From Microbacterium tenebrionis (GTDB taxonomy: Bacteria > Actinomycetota > Actinomycetes > Actinomycetales > Microbacteriaceae): a stretch of 64,000 nucleotides of DNA. Positions 62,348 through 64,000 of this stretch are shown here, piece by piece. Positions within the stretch are counted from its first letter, which is position 1. Each line of letters starts with the position of its first letter. The position numbers and the translations under genes were made by a program. The stretch is from assembly GCF_903645325.1 (NCBI RefSeq), contig NZ_CAHJXQ010000004.1, forward strand, positions 124,001 to 188,000. The letters are read 5' to 3'. A model generated the notes under the pieces. It saw nothing but the letters and a program-made list of their open reading frames with translations. It was not told the origin of the DNA and did no database searches.

Positions 62348-62979
62348 GGGATGTCCTCTCCGCAAAGAGCCTGGCCTTGGGCCGAGATCATGTTGCGCTC
62401 ATCGGACATATCGAACCCTCTCTGGACGAGTTCCTGATCCACGGTCTCGAGCACCGCCCCGCGCAGCGCCATCCCGTAGATCACGTCCTCGATAGTGCCG
62501 AAACCGGGCGACTCGCTGTCGTCAACCGTGGCCTGCGCATATTCGAGTGCGGATTCCTCAGTGAGTAGTTGCTCGTTCCGCGTGGTGACATCCGACTCGG
62601 CGACGACGTCCATTGTGGTGAAGATCTCTTGGACAGCGGGCTGGATGTCGGGATTCTCTGCGTGAAGATTGCCGACGCGCTGCTCACAAACCACGCCACT
62701 GGGCAATGTGTAGGTGAACGTGCCGTCGGGTGTTTGCGCCCATGGTGCCCATAGGCCCGTTGCCATAGCAGCGGTGCCGATCCCAAATACCGCTACGACT
62801 GGGACCCCCGCAGTCAGGGAGAGCCGCCAGGCGCGCTTTCGCGCAACCGGGCGCGTTGCTCGCAACGAGGCGATCGTCAAAGATGCAAGCTCGTCTTCGA
62901 TTGCCGGGGTGATCTGCGTCGTCGGAAACGCGAGATGCCGCAACGCCTGATCAAGCTCATCGTGATCTCTGGTGTCCAT
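62344..62979 (-). CDS. Probable membrane-bound anti-sigma factor
   Basis: A 211-aa protein: cytoplasmic N-terminus of about 55 residues (LDQALRHLAFPTTQITPAIEDELASL), one membrane helix (LSLTAGVPVVAVFGIGTAAMATGLW) and a 125-residue extracytoplasmic domain with two Cys. No zinc HxxxCxxC anti-sigma motif is visible. Topology and coupling to the sigma gene support an anti-sigma or sigma-regulator role, but the family is not recognised. ATG 62979 follows GAGGAAGGA. Confidence 0.68.
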   Translation of the reverse strand: MDTRDHDELDQALRHLAFPTTQITPAIEDELASLTIASLRATRPVARKRAWRLSLTAGVPVVAVFGIGTAAMATGLWAPWAQTPDGTFTYTLPSGVVCEQRVGNLHAENPDIQPAVQEIFTTMDVVAESDVTTRNEQLLTEESALEYAQATVDDSESPGFGTIEDVIYGMALRGAVLETVDQELVQRGFDMSDERNMISAQGQALCGEDIP

Positions 62980-63281
62980 GTCAGTCCTTCCTCAAAGAAG
63001 CTCTCAACTTGTACATGTCCAGCAACGGTCAAAACGTCTGTCACCCGAGGATGTCGACGACAGAGGATTCGATGTGAGTCCGGTCCTGGTGTCGAGACAT
63101 GCAGCGCACCACACCGTATTTAGCGGTAATGGCGCTTAAGAGGTTTGTGTCTCGTGGGCGCTCCGAATCTGACAATGAGGGCGCGATATGGGGCTAAGGC
63201 GTCGAACCGTCGTGTTGACCGTTGTTGTCAGAGTTGCTTCCGCGCCGTCATCCCATACGCAAGTATGGGGGCTGTGCGGAT
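62980..63281. other. Intergenic gap between the anti-sigma gene and IS3
   Basis: A 302-bp non-coding stretch upstream of the minus-strand anti-sigma gene; it must hold that operon's promoter, but I cannot assign hexamers with confidence. A perfect 7-bp hairpin CCCATAC-GCAA-GTATGGG (63252-63269) lies 12 bp before the IS3 left end and could be part of the insertion target or a terminator. Nothing else is recognised. Confidence 0.5.
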
Positions 63282-63335
63282 TGAAGCGCCCTGGCTTTGT
63301 TGGAGACTCCTGACTTTGGAAACGAGGATGGGGTC

Positions 63336-63680
63336 ATGGTGTCGAATGAGGGATCTGGGAAGCCGACCATGCGTCGGTATTCGCCGGAGGAGAAGGCCGC
63401 AGCGGTCCGGATGGTGCGAATCCTGCGAGCGGAGCTGGGGACCGAGCACGGGACGGTCCAGCGGGTCGCGACGCAGCTTGGATACGGGATCGAGTCCGTC
63501 AGGACGTGGGTCAAGCAGGCCGATATCGACGACGGCAACGTGGCTGGCGTGACCACGGCCGAATCGCGGAAGCTGCGGGAGCTGGAGCAAGAGGTCCGTG
63601 AGCTTCGTCGGGCTAACGAGATTCTGAAGAGGGCTGCGTCTTTCTTCGGGGCGGAGCTCGACCGCCAACATCGGAAGTAG
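63336..63680 (+). CDS. IS3-family transposase OrfA
   Basis: A 114-aa HTH subunit: RRYSPEEKAAAVRMVRILRAELG, GTVQRVATQLGYGIESVRTWVKQ, then a leucine-zipper coiled coil (SRKLRELEQEVRELRRANEILKRAASFF). ATG 63336 is the likely start. It binds the element ends and dimerises; the C-terminal part overlaps OrfB in the -1 frame. Confidence 0.88.
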   Translation: MVSNEGSGKPTMRRYSPEEKAAAVRMVRILRAELGTEHGTVQRVATQLGYGIESVRTWVKQADIDDGNVAGVTTAESRKLRELEQEVRELRRANEILKRAASFFGAELDRQHRK

Positions 63681-64000
63681 TCGCGTTCATCGACGCGAAC
63701 AAGAACGACGTCGTCGAAGGCCGCCGCCTCGGAGTCGAGCCCATCTGCAGCCTGTTGCAGGTGGCTCCGAGCACCTATTACGCCGCGAAAGACCGCGCCC
63801 CCTCGGCGCGCGCGGTGAGCGACGCGGTCTTGATGCCTGAGCTGGTCACGCTCTGGAACGCGAACTACTGCGTCTATGGGGTCCGCAAGCTCTGGAAGAC
63901 CGCCCGCCGCGCCGGGATCGATATCGGCCGGGACCAGACGGGCCGGCTGATGCGGGCTGCCGGCATCGAGGGCGCGATCCGGAGCAAGCGGGTCAAGACG
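63641..64000 (+). CDS. IS3-family transposase OrfB, partial at window edge
   Basis: Reading in the -1 frame relative to OrfA gives VVAFIDANKNDVVEGRRLGVE, PICSLLQVAPSTYYAAKDR and YCVYGVRKLWKTARRAG, the HTH-21 part before the DDE core, which lies beyond 64000. No ATG starts the frame, so production as an OrfAB fusion by -1 frameshifting around 63600-63680 is expected, as known for IS3. Confidence 0.82.

Larger units (their letters stand above)
63282..64000 (+). mobile_element. IS3-family insertion sequence, left part (continues beyond the window)
   Basis: The left end TGAAGCGCCCTGGCTTTGTT followed by GGAGACTC (63282-63309) has the form of IS3-group terminal repeats of actinobacteria. OrfA and the beginning of OrfB follow in overlapping frames. 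The right end and target duplication are outside the window. It is unrelated in sequence to the truncated IS3 at 1640-2475. Confidence 0.82.

Overview
The window looks like a chromosome segment of a high-GC actinobacterium of the family Microbacteriaceae, most likely Microbacterium or a close relative. The evidence is strong G/C third-position bias, many GTG starts, ATGA/GTGA start-stop overlaps, a DUF7882-type small protein, SufS-SufU, a MetP/MetS importer and an LCP protein beside tRNA-Ser genes. No rRNA operon or CRISPR array is visible.

Layout. 1-2,500: tRNA-Ser(UGA), an LCP cell-wall ligase, tRNA-Ser(GCU) and a truncated IS3 element. 2,526-12,898: a ROK regulator divergent from a sugar ABC importer (ATPase, permease, lipoprotein) and five sugar-oxidising or isomerising enzymes: TIM-barrel isomerase/epimerase, gluconate-dehydrogenase subunit-3-like protein, GMC oxidoreductase, SDR and Gfo/Idh/MocA. 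Together these suggest oxidation of an imported glycoside at the sugar ring. 12,909-20,649: a fructan/sucrose locus with a broken levansucrase cut by an IS701 remnant, then an autoregulated operon of LacI regulator, CUT1 importer, fructokinase and clan GH-J fructosidase.

20,650-27,180 is a decayed or acquired zone: a sulfatase scrap, a frameshifted NhaA-DsbA fusion, a fresh IS481 with a 6-bp target duplication, a UvrA paralogue and a hydrolase fragment. 27,214-43,480 is mostly housekeeping: galK-galT with a divergent LacI regulator and tandem operator-like repeats, a broken glycolate-oxidase-like gene, MetP/MetS, surE, pfkB, SDRs, sufS-sufU, a GntR regulator. 43,555-50,437 holds tRNA-Arg, an L-serine dehydratase carrying an in-frame palindromic repeat, a TetR/YhgE deletion scar, HrpB helicase, a flotillin with a frameshift, and MarR.

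50,623 to the right edge is a nested mobile region. A complete 7.5-kb Tn7-like transposon (TnsA, TnsB, TnsC, TniQ plus cargo; 50,636-58,140, 5-bp duplication CCGAT) sits 8 bp inside the left terminus of another element (50,628-61,524, 5-bp duplication TGTCC). That outer element has iteron-bearing TGTCC...GGACA ends, carries a cadmium/metal module (permease, CadD, CmtR, LspA) and encodes no transposase of its own. A second copy of its left end starts directly after the outer duplication, followed by an anti-sigma/sigma pair and an IS3 element running off the window. The Tn7-like cargo includes a secreted protein translationally coupled to a small cytosolic protein (possible effector/immunity pair) and a small protein overlapping a metallophosphoesterase.

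Several genes carry single-base indels in G/C runs. They may be true pseudogenes or uncorrected sequencing errors; this cannot be settled from the sequence alone.
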